Shown here: one piece after another, positions 1 to 9,126 of the stretch | Layout: every line of letters begins with the position of its first letter | Position numbering within the stretch: the first letter of the stretch is position 1 | Notes under the pieces: generated by a model | Databases searched by the model: none | What the model saw: only the letters and a program-made list of their open reading frames with translations | Told to the model about the DNA's origin: nothing | From: Hyphomicrobiales bacterium | GTDB taxonomy: Bacteria; Pseudomonadota; Alphaproteobacteria; Rhizobiales; Rhizobiaceae | Length of the DNA: 64,000 nt | Reading direction: 5' to 3' | Assembly (NCBI GenBank): GCA_900472675.1 | Contig: UCJA01000009.1 | Location: 296,551-360,550, forward strand | Made by a program: the position numbers and the translations under genes

Positions 1-133
1 AGGATATTGCTGTGGCCATGAATGAAAAATGAATAAGCGGATTACAATATCGTAATGATTTCATTGTCTTCCGACGTCCTGTTCACGAAAATGTTTATCT
101 AACAGGATCGGATTTGAAGCAGGACGTCGTGGA

Positions 134-162
134 CCACCCGGCGGCAAGGCACCGCCGGGTGG
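134..162 (-). terminator. Hairpin downstream of the sugar operon
   Basis: A perfect 11-bp stem (CCACCCGGCGG pairing with CCGCCGGGTGG) with a 7-nt loop lies 8 nt beyond the stop codon of the last gene of the minus-strand operon. There is no clear U-tract, so it may be an mRNA-stabilising or weakly terminating hairpin. The sequence from 1 to 133 shows no gene that I can support. Confidence 0.55.
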
Positions 163-169
163 TAAGCTC

Positions 170-1219
170 TCACTTGTTGCGCACTGGCCCCTCGCGCTCG
201 GCGGAAGCCGCCCAGATATTGATGTCGGCTTCCTTGGCGTGGCTGTCGATGTCCGCCAGTTCCTCTGCCGTGAAGGTGGAGTTCGCCAGCGCCTGCACGC
301 AGTCCTCGACCTGCTCCGGCCGGCTCGCGCCGATCAGCGCTGTGGTGACGCGCCCGCCGCGAAGCACCCAGGCGAGCGCCATCTGCGCCAGCGTCTGGCC
401 GCGACGCTCGGCGATCGCGTTGAGCGCCCGCAGATTCTCCACGTTCTTGTCGTTGAGGAAGGCGGGACGCAGCGACTTGCCCTGCGCCGCGCGGCTGTCG
501 TCCGGAATGCCGGAGAGGTATTTGGAGGTGAGCATGCCCTGCGCCAGCGGCGAGAAGACGATCGATCCGATGGCGAGCTCGTCAAGAGTGTCGAGGAGTC
601 CGTCCTCTTCCACCCAGCGGTTGATCATCGAATAGCTGGGCTGGTGGATAAGGACCGGCGTCCCCAGTGCCTTGAGGATGGCCGCAGCCTCGCGGGTCCG
701 CTTGGAATTATAGGACGAGATACCGACGTAGAGCGCCCTGCCCGACCGGACGATATGGTCCAGCGCGCCGCAGGTCTCCTCGAGCGGCGTATCGGGGTCG
801 AAGCGGTGCGAATAGAAGATGTCCACATAGTCGAGGCCCATCCGCTTCAGGCTCTGGTCGCAGGACGAGATCAGATATTTGCGGCTGCCCCATTCGCCAT
901 AGGGTCCCGGCCACATGTTGTAGCCGGCCTTGGAGGAAATGATCAGCTCGTCGCGATAGCCCCGGAAATCCTCGCGGAGGATCTGCCCGAAGGCCGTCTC
1001 GGCGCTGCCGGGTTTCGGTCCGTAATTGTTGGCGAGGTCGAAATGTGTGATGCCGAGGTCAAACGCCTTGCGGCAGATGGCAACCTTGCGCTCGTATGGC
1101 GTGTCGTCGCCGAAATTGTGCCAGAGACCGAGCGAGATGGCCGGCAGCTTCAGGCCGGAATGGCCACAGCGGTTGTAGGTCATAGTGTCGTAGCGGTCGG
1201 ATGCCGGTTGCCAGGTCAT
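170..1219 (-). CDS. Aldo/keto reductase, YghZ/MgrA-like
   Basis: The 349-aa protein is a cytoplasmic NADPH-dependent aldo/keto reductase of the YghZ (L-glyceraldehyde 3-phosphate reductase) type. The N-terminus reads YNRCGHSGLKLPAISLGLW, and an IFYSHRFDPDTPLEET segment typical of this branch follows near the middle. I chose the ATG at 1219 because GGAGG lies 8 nt upstream. A longer reading from 1255 has no such site. It is the last gene of a seven-gene minus-strand operon, so it probably reduces an aldehyde or keto sugar produced by the dehydrogenase encoded just upstream. The true substrate is not evident from sequence. Confidence 0.85.
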   Translation of the reverse strand: MTWQPASDRYDTMTYNRCGHSGLKLPAISLGLWHNFGDDTPYERKVAICRKAFDLGITHFDLANNYGPKPGSAETAFGQILREDFRGYRDELIISSKAGYNMWPGPYGEWGSRKYLISSCDQSLKRMGLDYVDIFYSHRFDPDTPLEETCGALDHIVRSGRALYVGISSYNSKRTREAAAILKALGTPVLIHQPSYSMINRWVEEDGLLDTLDELAIGSIVFSPLAQGMLTSKYLSGIPDDSRAAQGKSLRPAFLNDKNVENLRALNAIAERRGQTLAQMALAWVLRGGRVTTALIGASRPEQVEDCVQALANSTFTAEELADIDSHAKEADINIWAASAEREGPVRNK

Positions 1220-1283
1220 GATCGATTTCCTCCAAAGAAACAGTGCGCGGCGCAAGTGGCGCCACGCGCCAAGTCATACCCGA

Positions 1284-2417
1284 TCAGCGCAGAAGTGCCA
1301 GCGCCTCGTCGATCCCAAGCGCTGCCGGCTGGGTGCAGGTCGTCGTCATCTCCACGAAGCGACCCTCCTCGCCGGACTTGAGGATTGACGTCATCACGTC
1401 CACCGCATGCAGCGTCCGATCCAAGGAGCATCGCGCTTCGCGCCCTTCGATCAGAGACATGGCCATGTCCGCAAGACCGGCGGTGCGATAGTTGGCGCGG
1501 GGTCCTTGCGGGTGCTCCTGGTTCGCCACGCCGAAGGGATGATCCCAGGGCTCAAGCGGCGTGATCTCCTTGGCGCGCCCGCTGACCTCCACCGTGCCGC
1601 CGAAGAAGTTCGGGTCGGGTACGAAGATCGATCCCTCCGTTCCGTAAAGCTCCATGTTGGCGTGCCGGTGCGACCACACGTCCCAGCTGGCCGACAGGGT
1701 GATCGTCGCGCCGCTCAAGAACTCAAGCAGGGCGTGAATGTTTGTCGGCGTCTCCACGGGAATGACCTGCCCGTTCAACGGCTCGCTGGTGACCGTCCGG
1801 GTCGGGCTTGCCATGGAGGTGAGCGAAGCCACACGCTTGACCGGGCCGAGAAAGTTGATGAGGTTTGCAATGTAATAGGGGGCAAGGTCGAGGATCGGTC
1901 CGCCACCCTCGATGAAAAAGAACCCCGGGTTCGGATGCCACATTTCCATGCCGGGGCTCATCACGTGGCAGGTGCCCGAGGTGATGCGACCGACCCCGCC
2001 CTCGTCGATGTACTTCCGCGCCAGCTGGTGCGCGCCGCCGAGGAATGTATCGGGAGCGCAGCCGACCTTAAGCCCCTTGTCTGAAGCAAGTGCCTGCAGC
2101 GCCTTTCCGTCCTCCAGCGTGATCGCCAGCGGCTTTTCCGAATAGACGTGCTTGCCGGCATCCAGAATGGCCCGGGACACGATGAAATGCGCGGCCGGTA
2201 TGGTGAGGTTGACGACCACGTCGATCTCGCTGTTGGCAAGGAGATCGGGGATCGACTGCGCGCGGATCCCGTATTCTGCTGCGCGCGCCGCCGCTGCCTC
2301 GTCGTTGAGGTCGGCGCAGGCGACGAGCCGCAGCCCTCTGAAGAGCGGCGCCAGCTTGAGATAGGTCATGGAGATATTGCCGCATCCGATGATGCCGACG
2401 CCAAGGTCGTTGGACAT
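1284..2417 (-). CDS. Gfo/Idh/MocA family sugar dehydrogenase
   Basis: The 377-aa protein starts with a Rossmann NAD(P)-binding motif (GIIGCGNIS, residues 8-16), and the EKP motif (YSEKPLAIT) that carries the catalytic Lys of the Gfo/Idh/MocA family follows near residue 95. These enzymes oxidise a sugar hydroxyl, often to a 3-keto or inosose product. GGAG lies 8 nt upstream of the ATG. The gene lies 25 bp after the TIM-barrel gene in the same operon. Together with that isomerase and the aldo/keto reductase it suggests redox isomerisation of the imported sugar. The exact substrate is unknown. Confidence 0.88.
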   Translation of the reverse strand: MSNDLGVGIIGCGNISMTYLKLAPLFRGLRLVACADLNDEAAAARAAEYGIRAQSIPDLLANSEIDVVVNLTIPAAHFIVSRAILDAGKHVYSEKPLAITLEDGKALQALASDKGLKVGCAPDTFLGGAHQLARKYIDEGGVGRITSGTCHVMSPGMEMWHPNPGFFFIEGGGPILDLAPYYIANLINFLGPVKRVASLTSMASPTRTVTSEPLNGQVIPVETPTNIHALLEFLSGATITLSASWDVWSHRHANMELYGTEGSIFVPDPNFFGGTVEVSGRAKEITPLEPWDHPFGVANQEHPQGPRANYRTAGLADMAMSLIEGREARCSLDRTLHAVDVMTSILKSGEEGRFVEMTTTCTQPAALGIDEALALLR

Positions 2418-2442
2418 CCGTAAAACTCCGATAAAGTTGGGA

Positions 2443-3204
2443 TCAATAGGTCTGGAAAGAGGCGAGCGAGCGCGACAGCAAACGGTCGAGGTCCTTGGGA
2501 TTGTCGTGCTCGAGCACGTAGTGCCTGGCCGGCGTGCGACGCAGGGCCACCATCAGATCCTTCCACGCCACGGTTCCATGGCCGACATCGGCCCAGCCGT
2601 CCTCGTCCAGGTTTTCGCCAGCCGGAGCGATATCCTTCACATGCACGGCAGTGATGCGCTTGCCATAGCTCTCGATCCACGACAGGGGGTCGGCGCCGGC
2701 GCGGATGAGCCAGGCCACGTCGATCTCCCAGGCGAGCTGCGGCCCACCCGCCAGGATCTGCTCCTGCGCGGTCGATCCGTCCTCAAGCGGCAGGAATTCG
2801 AAATCATGGTTGTGCCAGCCGAAGGTGTAGCCCGCGTCCTGGTACCGCTTGCCCACCTCTGCCAGGCGCTGTCCGAAGGCGAACCAGCCCTGTGAATCCG
2901 TGGGGCGCAGATCGGCGGCAAGGTGCGGGCAATAGATCGCCTCCATGCCGAGGGTCTTGGCAATCAGCAGCGCCTGTTCCGGCTCCTTCTCCAGAAGATC
3001 AAGGCCGAAATGGCCGGTCGGCATGGTGAGCCCATTGCGCTCGAGGTCCGACCGCAGCGTCGTCAGCGATGCTTGGTCCAACGTCGCGTAGATCCCGCCG
3101 TAACCCTCCACCTTTGTGTATCCCGCCTGCCCGACCGTCTTGAGGACATCGGCCAGAGGCGGGAAATTGCGGGCGCAGTACAGCTGGAAACCAAGTTCAG
3201 TCAT
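2443..3204 (-). CDS. Sugar phosphate isomerase/epimerase family TIM-barrel protein
   Basis: This 253-aa protein belongs to the AP endonuclease 2/xylose isomerase-like TIM-barrel group. It opens with MTELGFQLYCARNFPPLADVL and has the metal-site segments WHNHDFEF and EIDVAWLIRAGADP. The track start at 3228 is unlikely. The AGGAGG sequence abuts an ATG at 3210 and is 6 nt from the ATG at 3204, so I use 3204. It sits between the ATPase gene and the Gfo/Idh/MocA gene, a frequent arrangement in sugar and inositol-like catabolic operons. It probably isomerises or epimerises the substrate or its keto intermediate. Confidence 0.82.
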   Translation of the reverse strand: MTELGFQLYCARNFPPLADVLKTVGQAGYTKVEGYGGIYATLDQASLTTLRSDLERNGLTMPTGHFGLDLLEKEPEQALLIAKTLGMEAIYCPHLAADLRPTDSQGWFAFGQRLAEVGKRYQDAGYTFGWHNHDFEFLPLEDGSTAQEQILAGGPQLAWEIDVAWLIRAGADPLSWIESYGKRITAVHVKDIAPAGENLDEDGWADVGHGTVAWKDLMVALRRTPARHYVLEHDNPKDLDRLLSRSLASFQTY

Positions 3205-3247
3205 CGTCATCCTCCTGGAAATTGTCATCGGTGCGGGGCTCTTCGAG

Positions 3248-4363
3248 TCAGAGCCTTTCCTCCGTCTCGGCGTCGAAGACCGACGCCATGGTCATGTCGC
3301 AGCCGAGCTTCACCGTGCTGCCCGGCTTGTAGCGGCGCTCGCCGCCGATGCGGACCGACATGGTCTGGCCCGCATATTTGAGCCACAGCAGGTTGTCGGC
3401 GCCCATCGGCTCCTCGATATCCACCACCGCCTCGTGAACCTCGCCGCCTGCCACATCGTGGTCGACCTTGATGTGCTCCGGCCGCAGCCCAAGAATGACC
3501 TTGCGTCCGGGTGTCAGCGGCTGTGCATGCCCGTAGCCGTCGAGGGAGAACCGCGTCTCGCCCGTCTTGAAGACGATACGCCCACCCTCTTCCGCCAGCT
3601 CCCCGGACAGGAAATTCATCGAGGGCGAACCGATGAAGCCCGCGACGAACAGATTGTTCGGCCTGTTGTAGATCGTGATCGGATCGTCCAGCTGCTGGAT
3701 CACGCCACTCTTCATGATCGCGATACGATCCGCCAGCGTCAGCGCCTCGATCTGGTCGTGGGTCACGTAGATCATCGTGTTCTTGAGCGCCTGGTGCAGC
3801 CGCTTGATCTCCACCCGCAGTTCGGCGCGAAGCTTGGCGTCCAGGTTGGACAGCGGCTCGTCGAACAGGAAGACATCCACGTCCCGCACCAGCGCGCGTC
3901 CGATCGCCACCCGCTGCCGCTGGCCGCCGGAAAGCTCCGCAGGTTTGCGCTTCAGGAGCGGCTCGATCTGCAGGATGCCGGCGGTCCGTGCCACGCGCTT
4001 GTCGATTTCCTCACGGGGCACGCCGGCAACCCGCAGGCCAAAGGATAGGTTCTTCTCCACCGTCATCTGCGGGTACAGCGCGTAGGACTGGAACACCATG
4101 CCGATGCCGCGATCCTTCGGCTCCTCCCATGTCACGTTGCGATCCTTGATAAAGATCTGCCCCTCCGTCGGCTCCAGAAGTCCGGCGATGCAGTTAAGCA
4201 GCGTCGACTTTCCGCATCCGGACGATCCGAGCAGCACTAGGAACTCGCCGTCATGGATATCGAGGTTGAGGTTCTCCAGCACCGTGACGGCACCGAAGGA
4301 TAGCGACAGATCGCGGATGGATACGCTGGTATCTGTCCGGAAAGACGTGTTGTCGTGTATCAA
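3248..4363 (-). CDS. Sugar ABC transporter ATPase, MalK/UgpC type
   Basis: The 371-aa protein energises import through the adjacent permeases. It has Walker A GSSGCGKST near residue 50, signature LSGGQRQRV near residue 145, Walker B VFLFDEP and a C-terminal TOBE/MalK regulatory region. The start is a TTG at 4363, four nt after the stop of the permease gene, with the GGGTGAGAG stretch as a plausible ribosome site; no better ATG exists. Position and family indicate the carbohydrate-uptake CUT1 group. The sugar is not identifiable from sequence. Confidence 0.92.
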   Translation of the reverse strand: MIHDNTSFRTDTSVSIRDLSLSFGAVTVLENLNLDIHDGEFLVLLGSSGCGKSTLLNCIAGLLEPTEGQIFIKDRNVTWEEPKDRGIGMVFQSYALYPQMTVEKNLSFGLRVAGVPREEIDKRVARTAGILQIEPLLKRKPAELSGGQRQRVAIGRALVRDVDVFLFDEPLSNLDAKLRAELRVEIKRLHQALKNTMIYVTHDQIEALTLADRIAIMKSGVIQQLDDPITIYNRPNNLFVAGFIGSPSMNFLSGELAEEGGRIVFKTGETRFSLDGYGHAQPLTPGRKVILGLRPEHIKVDHDVAGGEVHEAVVDIEEPMGADNLLWLKYAGQTMSVRIGGERRYKPGSTVKLGCDMTMASVFDAETEERL

Positions 4364-4367
4364 ACTC

Positions 4368-5303
4368 TCACCCTTTCACTGCGCCGGCGGCAATGCCGCG
4401 GACGAAAAGCCGGCCGGAAACAAAATAGACGATGAGGGGTACGGCGCCGCTCAGAAGCGTCGCAGCCATGTTGACGTTGTATTCCTTCACGCCCTGGACG
4501 GAATTGACGATATTGTTGAGCTGCACCGTCATCGGGTAGTTTTCCGGCCGGGTGAACACCACCCCGAACAGGAAGTCGTTCCAGATCCCGGTCACCTGGA
4601 GGATCATTGCCACCACAAAGATCGGCAGGGACATGGGCAGCATAATCCGGAAATAGATCTGCCAGAACCCGGCACCATCGATGCGCGCCGCCTTGAACAG
4701 CTCCTCCGGCAGAGAAACGAAGTAGTTGCGGAACAGCAGCGTCAGGATCGGCATGCCGAAGATCGAATGCACCAGGATCAGCCCGGACAGCGTCCCGTAA
4801 ATCCCCAGTTCGCGCAGCACGATCACCAGCGGGTAGATCATCACCTGGTAGGGAATGAAGGCACCGACGATCAGGATGGTGAAGAACAGGTCGGCCCCCT
4901 TGAACCGCCAGTTGGCGAGCGCATAGCCGTTCACCGAGGCGATCGCGATCGAGAGGATCACGGATGGCACCATGATCTTGACCGAGTTCCAGAAACCGCG
5001 CGAAAGCCCGTCGCAGTTCAGCCCGGTGCAGGCCTCTGCCCAGGCTTTCACCCAGGGCTCGAAGGTGATCTCCATGGGCGGCGAGAAGATGTTGCCGAGC
5101 CGGATCTCCGGCATTCCCTTGAGCGAGGTCACAACCATCACGTAGAGCGGAAGCAGGTAATAGAGCGCTGCAAGGCCGAGGGCGCCGTAGAGCATCACGT
5201 TGCGGCCCGAGATCGCTGGGCGAGGACGTTTTCCTTGCGGGCCTGCCCGCAGACGGTCTACAGCCGCGGGCTGCACGACGGTAAGAATGGGTGACTTATC
5301 CAC
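4368..5303 (-). CDS. Sugar ABC transporter permease, MalG-like
   Basis: The 311-aa inner-membrane protein carries about six membrane segments and the EAA-type cytoplasmic loop (EELFKAARIDGAGFWQIYFRIMLP) that docks onto the ATPase. The start is GTG, preceded by GGAGGG. Its first 8 nt (GTGGATAA) overlap the stop of the preceding permease gene, a sign of translational coupling. The TTLLSGAVPLIVYF segment near the C-terminus is typical of MalG-like proteins of CUT1 importers. It forms a heterodimeric channel with the 5296-6258 product. Confidence 0.92.
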   Translation of the reverse strand: MDKSPILTVVQPAAVDRLRAGPQGKRPRPAISGRNVMLYGALGLAALYYLLPLYVMVVTSLKGMPEIRLGNIFSPPMEITFEPWVKAWAEACTGLNCDGLSRGFWNSVKIMVPSVILSIAIASVNGYALANWRFKGADLFFTILIVGAFIPYQVMIYPLVIVLRELGIYGTLSGLILVHSIFGMPILTLLFRNYFVSLPEELFKAARIDGAGFWQIYFRIMLPMSLPIFVVAMILQVTGIWNDFLFGVVFTRPENYPMTVQLNNIVNSVQGVKEYNVNMAATLLSGAVPLIVYFVSGRLFVRGIAAGAVKG

Positions 5304-6258
5304 GCTTGCGCCCTCCGAATTCGAGGTAGGCCCAGGGCACGATGACGATCGCGACCGCCAGCAGCATCATGGTGGAGGCAGCAAAGCCCTGCCCCAGGTT
5401 CTGTGCGAAGAACATGTAGTCGTAGACATATTTTGCCGGCACGTCGGAGGCGATCCCGGGGCCGCCGCTGGTCTGCGCCACGACGAGATCGTAGATCCGC
5501 ACGATGCCGCTGGCGATGATGACGAGCGTCGTGACGAACACCGGCCGCATCATCGGAATGATGATGAAGAGATAGGTCCGCCACATCGGGATACCGTCGA
5601 CACGTGCTGCCTTCCAGATATCCTCGTCGATCCCCCGCAGCCCCGCCAGCATCAGGCACATAACGAGACCCGTACCCTGCCAGAGGGCAGCGATCAGGAT
5701 GCCGTAGATGACGATATCCTCGTTGTAGAGCGGGTCGAAGGTAAAGCTGGTCCAGCCAAGCGAACGGACCACGGATTGTACACCGAACTCCGGATTGAGG
5801 ATCCACTGCCAGACCAGCCCCGTCACAATGAAGGACAGCGCGAACGGATAGAGGAAGATGGTCCTGAACGTATCCTCGAAGCGGATCTTCTGGTCCATCA
5901 GGGCCGCCAGCAGAAAGCCGATGACGAGGCTGAAGATCAGCGAGAGGATGCCATAGGTTGCCAGGTTTTGGATGGACACCAGCCAACGGGGTGTCGCCCA
6001 CAGCCGTTCGTACTGGTCGAACCCGACGAAGGTCAGCCGTGGCAATAGCTTGGAGTTGGTGAAGGAGTAGACGACCGTCCAGACGGTCCCGCCGAGAAAG
6101 ATCACCACCGCCGTCAGCACCATGGGAATGGAGGCGATCTTGGCGCTGAGGTTGCGGAACAGGCGGTTGGGTCGCCGCGCCCGCGTCTTCGGCCGGGCAG
6201 TGGACGATGTCACTGCCGAAGGACTTGTTCCCGGCGGCTTCGTGGAAAAAACCGTCAT
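5296..6258 (-). CDS. Sugar ABC transporter permease, MalF-like
   Basis: The 320-aa permease has an N-terminal cytoplasmic basic stretch (PKTRARRPNRLFRNL), six predicted membrane helices and the EAA loop (EDIWKAARVDGIPMWRTYLFIIIP). AAGGAGG precedes the ATG at 6258. It is the first permease gene after the binding-protein gene and is coupled to the next permease by overlap. It lacks the long P2 loop of E. coli MalF, as is usual for CUT1 permeases of alphaproteobacteria. Confidence 0.92.
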   Translation of the reverse strand: MTVFSTKPPGTSPSAVTSSTARPKTRARRPNRLFRNLSAKIASIPMVLTAVVIFLGGTVWTVVYSFTNSKLLPRLTFVGFDQYERLWATPRWLVSIQNLATYGILSLIFSLVIGFLLAALMDQKIRFEDTFRTIFLYPFALSFIVTGLVWQWILNPEFGVQSVVRSLGWTSFTFDPLYNEDIVIYGILIAALWQGTGLVMCLMLAGLRGIDEDIWKAARVDGIPMWRTYLFIIIPMMRPVFVTTLVIIASGIVRIYDLVVAQTSGGPGIASDVPAKYVYDYMFFAQNLGQGFAASTMMLLAVAIVIVPWAYLEFGGRKRG

Positions 6259-6368
6259 GGTTTCACGCCTCCTTACCGCCTGGCTGGCGGATTGGGTTGA
6301 GGACTGCGATGCCGAGCCAGGCGCCGCAAAAAGACGGACGGCCGGAGCGTCGAAGCACGAAAGGCAGC

Positions 6369-6400
6369 GGCGGCGCGCAGCTGACCTGCAGCGCGCCGCC
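6369..6400 (-). terminator. Intercistronic hairpin after the binding-protein gene
   Basis: A perfect 10-bp GC stem (GGCGGCGCGC with GCGCGCCGCC) and a 12-nt loop lies 7 nt beyond the stop of the binding-protein gene and upstream of the first permease. Such hairpins usually raise binding-protein mRNA relative to permease mRNA by blocking 3' decay or by partial termination. Confidence 0.65.
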
Positions 6401-6407
6401 GTCTCTG

Positions 6408-7643
6408 TCAGTCGGCGGATGCGATGATGCCGGCGAACCGCTTTTGCGCCGTCTCGACGGTCATCGAGCTGGACGCGAAGAACTGCGACATCAGATCTTC
6501 CATCTGCTTCTGCGTATCCTGCGAGATCAGCTGGTCCGTGCTGGTCATCACATTGCCCTTCGCCAGGATATCGAGACCCTTGCGCATGCAGTCATTCGCC
6601 GCCTGCAGGTCCACGTCCCCGCGCACGGGCAGCGACCCCTTCTTGAGGTTGAACGCCACCTGCGTCTTCGGATCGAGAAGGGTCGAAGCCAGCGCTTCCT
6701 GCGCCTTCGACTTTTCCTTGTCCTTAAGAACCGGGAAGTAGATCGCGTCGCCACCCGTCGTCAGCACATCGGTGACCCCGAGCCCTGGAAGGCAGGTATA
6801 GTCGACGCCGGCCTTCTTGCCGGCCAGTTGGAACTCGCCCTGCGCCCAGTCGCCCATGATCTGGCCGCCGGCCTTGCCGGTGATGACGAGATTGGTTGCC
6901 TGATTCCAGTCCTGGACGTTGGTGCCCTTCGACATGCGTCGGGCATCGTCTGCGGCCTTGAAGACCTTGGCCATCTCGGGCCCGGCCGCAGCCTTTTCGT
7001 CCTTGTCGCCGTAAACCTTCTGGTAGATATCCTTACCGCCGACAGTGATCACCAGCACGCTGAAGGCGTTGTTGGCCTGCCAGGGCTGACCGCCCATCGC
7101 CATCGGAAGAATGCCGACCTTTTCGAGCGCCGGCGCTGCCGCCACATACTCGTCCCAGTTCTTGGGAACCGGCACGCCGGCCTTCTTGTAGGCGTCGTTG
7201 GAAAGCCACAGCCACTGCCAGGAATGGATGTTGAGCGGCACGCAGTAGATCTTGCCCTCGAAGGTGCAGGATTTCAGAAGGCTTGCCGGACGGATCTTCT
7301 CCGCCCATTTCTCCTTCGCCGCGAGCTCCGTAAAGTCGCGCATCAGGCCCTCGTTGACGAGTTCCTCCGCCTGGCGGCCATGGTTGAACTGGGTAGCCCC
7401 CATGGGATCGCCGCCGGTGATGCGGCTGATCATGATTGGTCGGGCGGTTCCGCCGGAACCGGCGATGGCCCCATCCACCCAGTGGTTGCCTGTGGCGTCG
7501 AAAGCCTTGGCAAGTTCCGCAACTGCGGCCGCCTCCCCTCCCGACGTCCACCAATGTGTCACTTCGAGATCCGTCGCCTGTGTTGAACCCACAGGCAAGA
7601 CTACGCTGGCGGCCAATAATGCCGCGACTGCGCGAATGTTCAT
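6408..7643 (-). CDS. Sugar ABC transporter periplasmic substrate-binding protein
   Basis: The 411-aa protein has a Sec signal peptide (MNIRAVAALLAASVVLPVGS, cleavage probably before TDLEVTHWW). A typical CUT1 extracellular sugar-binding fold follows, including the HWWTSGGEAAAVAELAKAF opening and a C-terminal FASSSMTVETAQKRFAGII helix. The start at 7643 is set by GGAGGAG 6 nt upstream and by the signal peptide; the longer reading to 7907 would bury the signal. It is the first gene of the operon, directly behind a LacI-type operator. It captures the sugar in the periplasm; specificity is unknown. Confidence 0.92.
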   Translation of the reverse strand: MNIRAVAALLAASVVLPVGSTQATDLEVTHWWTSGGEAAAVAELAKAFDATGNHWVDGAIAGSGGTARPIMISRITGGDPMGATQFNHGRQAEELVNEGLMRDFTELAAKEKWAEKIRPASLLKSCTFEGKIYCVPLNIHSWQWLWLSNDAYKKAGVPVPKNWDEYVAAAPALEKVGILPMAMGGQPWQANNAFSVLVITVGGKDIYQKVYGDKDEKAAAGPEMAKVFKAADDARRMSKGTNVQDWNQATNLVITGKAGGQIMGDWAQGEFQLAGKKAGVDYTCLPGLGVTDVLTTGGDAIYFPVLKDKEKSKAQEALASTLLDPKTQVAFNLKKGSLPVRGDVDLQAANDCMRKGLDILAKGNVMTSTDQLISQDTQKQMEDLMSQFFASSSMTVETAQKRFAGIIASAD

Positions 7644-7658
7644 TGAGTCTCCTCCCTC

Positions 7659-7674
7659 ACTGAAACGTTGCAGT
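7659..7674. promoter_or_regulatory. LacI-type operator in front of the sugar operon
   Basis: ACTGAAACGTTGCAGT is a 16-bp palindrome with a central CG and a single mismatched pair, the usual form of LacI/GalR-family operators. It lies 15-31 nt upstream of the binding-protein start, at the expected transcription start. A near-identical core occurs at 7937-7950. Confidence 0.65.
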
Positions 7675-7677
7675 AAA

Positions 7678-7706
7678 AGGCTAGGACAATTCTGAACGGG
7701 AGGCAA
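7678..7706 (-). promoter_or_regulatory. Candidate sigma-70 promoter of the sugar operon
   Basis: On the minus strand TTGCCT (7706-7701) and TAGCCT (7683-7678) are separated by 17 nt, and the operator at 7659-7674 covers the expected start point. The -10 match is weak. The rest of 7644-8008 holds no supportable gene and contains only regulatory sequence for the divergent operon and regulator. Confidence 0.4.
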
Positions 7707-7936
7707 CCCGCTGTAATGTAAAAAGCTGCATGAATACAGAAATGCACGCATAGGGAGAGTTACAGGTAGTTGCCCTGTGCGCTGCCCACGTTGAATTTCG
7801 TGAGCATACGTCGCGTTGTAAGCCTGTATTGCTCCGCTCATTCCTCGCACATGCCGAAAAACATGCTGCAGTTGCGCGCTGCAACCAGGAGAAGGTAGCA
7901 AAGGCATAGTTCAGCAAAATTGAAGAAAGGCGGGTG

Positions 7937-7950
7937 CTGTATCGTTGCAG
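7937..7950. promoter_or_regulatory. Second LacI-type operator copy near the regulator gene
   Basis: CTGTATCGTTGCAG matches the core of the first operator (CTGAAACGTTGCAG) at 12 of 14 positions and has the same central CG. It lies about 60 nt upstream of the regulator start, so it could give autoregulation or DNA looping over about 277 bp. Confidence 0.5.
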
Positions 7951-8008
7951 ATTCTGCGCTATGATTGGTAAGACGGGACAGGCGCCCTGGCCTGCAGAAC
8001 GGAACATA

Positions 8009-9058
8009 ATGATGGATGACGTCAAGCCCGCCGACGGGTTCGCGGAGACGCCGCGGGAGAGACCGACACTAAAGACGATCGCCTATATGACGGGTCTCGG
8101 CATCACCACGGTGTCTCGCGCCCTGAAGGACGCGCCCGATATCGGCGCCGACACCAAGGAGCGCGTTCGCACTGTTGCCCGTCAGCTGGGCTACCAGCCC
8201 AACCGGGCGGGCGTCAGGCTTCGGACCGGTAAGACGAACGTCATCGCCCTGGTTCTTGGCATTGATGAGGAGCTCTTGGGCTTCACCAGCCAGATGGTCC
8301 ACGGCATATCGGAGGCGTTGACCGGCAGCCAGTATCATCTGGTGGTAACCCCACACGCCTACCAGAAGGACCCGATGGGCCCGGTGCGCTATATTCTCGA
8401 CACCGGCTCGGCCGATGGCGTCATCATCTCGCGCATCCAGCCGGAGGATCCGCGCGTCCGGCTGCTGACGGAACGTGGCCTCCCCTTCGTCACCCATGGG
8501 CGCACCCACATGGGCATCGTCCATCCGTTCCACGATTTCGACAACGAGGCCTATGCCTGCCAGGCGGTGCAAAAACTGGTCGCCAAGGGCCGTCGCCGGC
8601 TGGCCATCCTCACGCCCCCGACCACGCTCTCCTATTACACGCATAGCCGCGTGGGCTTCGAAAAGGGGCTAGCGGAGTCCGACGCCACGGAAGTCTCCAT
8701 GGGCCGTCTGACAACAGAGATGCCGCTGGCCGAGATCAGGGCCGGCATGCTCTCCCTGATGACTTCGAGAGACGCGCCGGATGGCATTGTCTCGATCAGC
8801 GGATCAGCCACGATTGCCATGATTGCGGGCTTGGAGGCAGCGGGAAAGCGGCTCGGCATCGACGTCGATCTGGTGTCGAAACAATCCGCGGATTTCCTGA
8901 ACTGGATCCGCCCGGAGATCTACACGGTTAACGAGGATGTTCGCCTGGCCGGACGCGAGATGGGCAAGGCTGTCATGGCCCGCATCGCCGGAACCGATGC
9001 AGCAGCGCTGCAGAGCATCAGCCGGCCCGTCTGGTCACCCATGGCTCCCAAAAACTGA
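8009..9058 (+). CDS. LacI-family transcriptional regulator of the sugar operon
   Basis: The 349-aa protein has an N-terminal LacI helix-turn-helix ([20 protein letters not shown], about residues 22-41) with hinge helix [13 protein letters not shown], followed by a periplasmic-binding-protein-like sensor domain. I place the start at the ATG at 8009 (or 8012), because the N-terminal extension from 7934 has no family match and would cover the second operator. It is transcribed divergently from the sugar operon, with two operator copies in the shared region, so it most likely represses that operon until the imported sugar or a derivative binds. Confidence 0.9.
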   Translation: MMDDVKPADGFAETPRERPTLKTIAYMTGLGITTVSRALKDAPDIGADTKERVRTVARQLGYQPNRAGVRLRTGKTNVIALVLGIDEELLGFTSQMVHGISEALTGSQYHLVVTPHAYQKDPMGPVRYILDTGSADGVIISRIQPEDPRVRLLTERGLPFVTHGRTHMGIVHPFHDFDNEAYACQAVQKLVAKGRRRLAILTPPTTLSYYTHSRVGFEKGLAESDATEVSMGRLTTEMPLAEIRAGMLSLMTSRDAPDGIVSISGSATIAMIAGLEAAGKRLGIDVDLVSKQSADFLNWIRPEIYTVNEDVRLAGREMGKAVMARIAGTDAAALQSISRPVWSPMAPKN

Positions 9059-9086
9059 TCCTCGAGCAGATCCCGCAGGCAGCAGG

Positions 9087-9115
9087 TGCGGCCCCGAACG
9101 TCGTCCGGAGCCGCA
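9087..9115. terminator. Hairpin between convergent genes
   Basis: TGCGGC and GCCGCA form a 6-bp stem, with possible extra pairing inside the loop, between the convergent ends of the LacI gene and gnd. No U-tract is seen. Confidence 0.3.
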
Positions 9116-9126
9116 TTGTCGAAATC

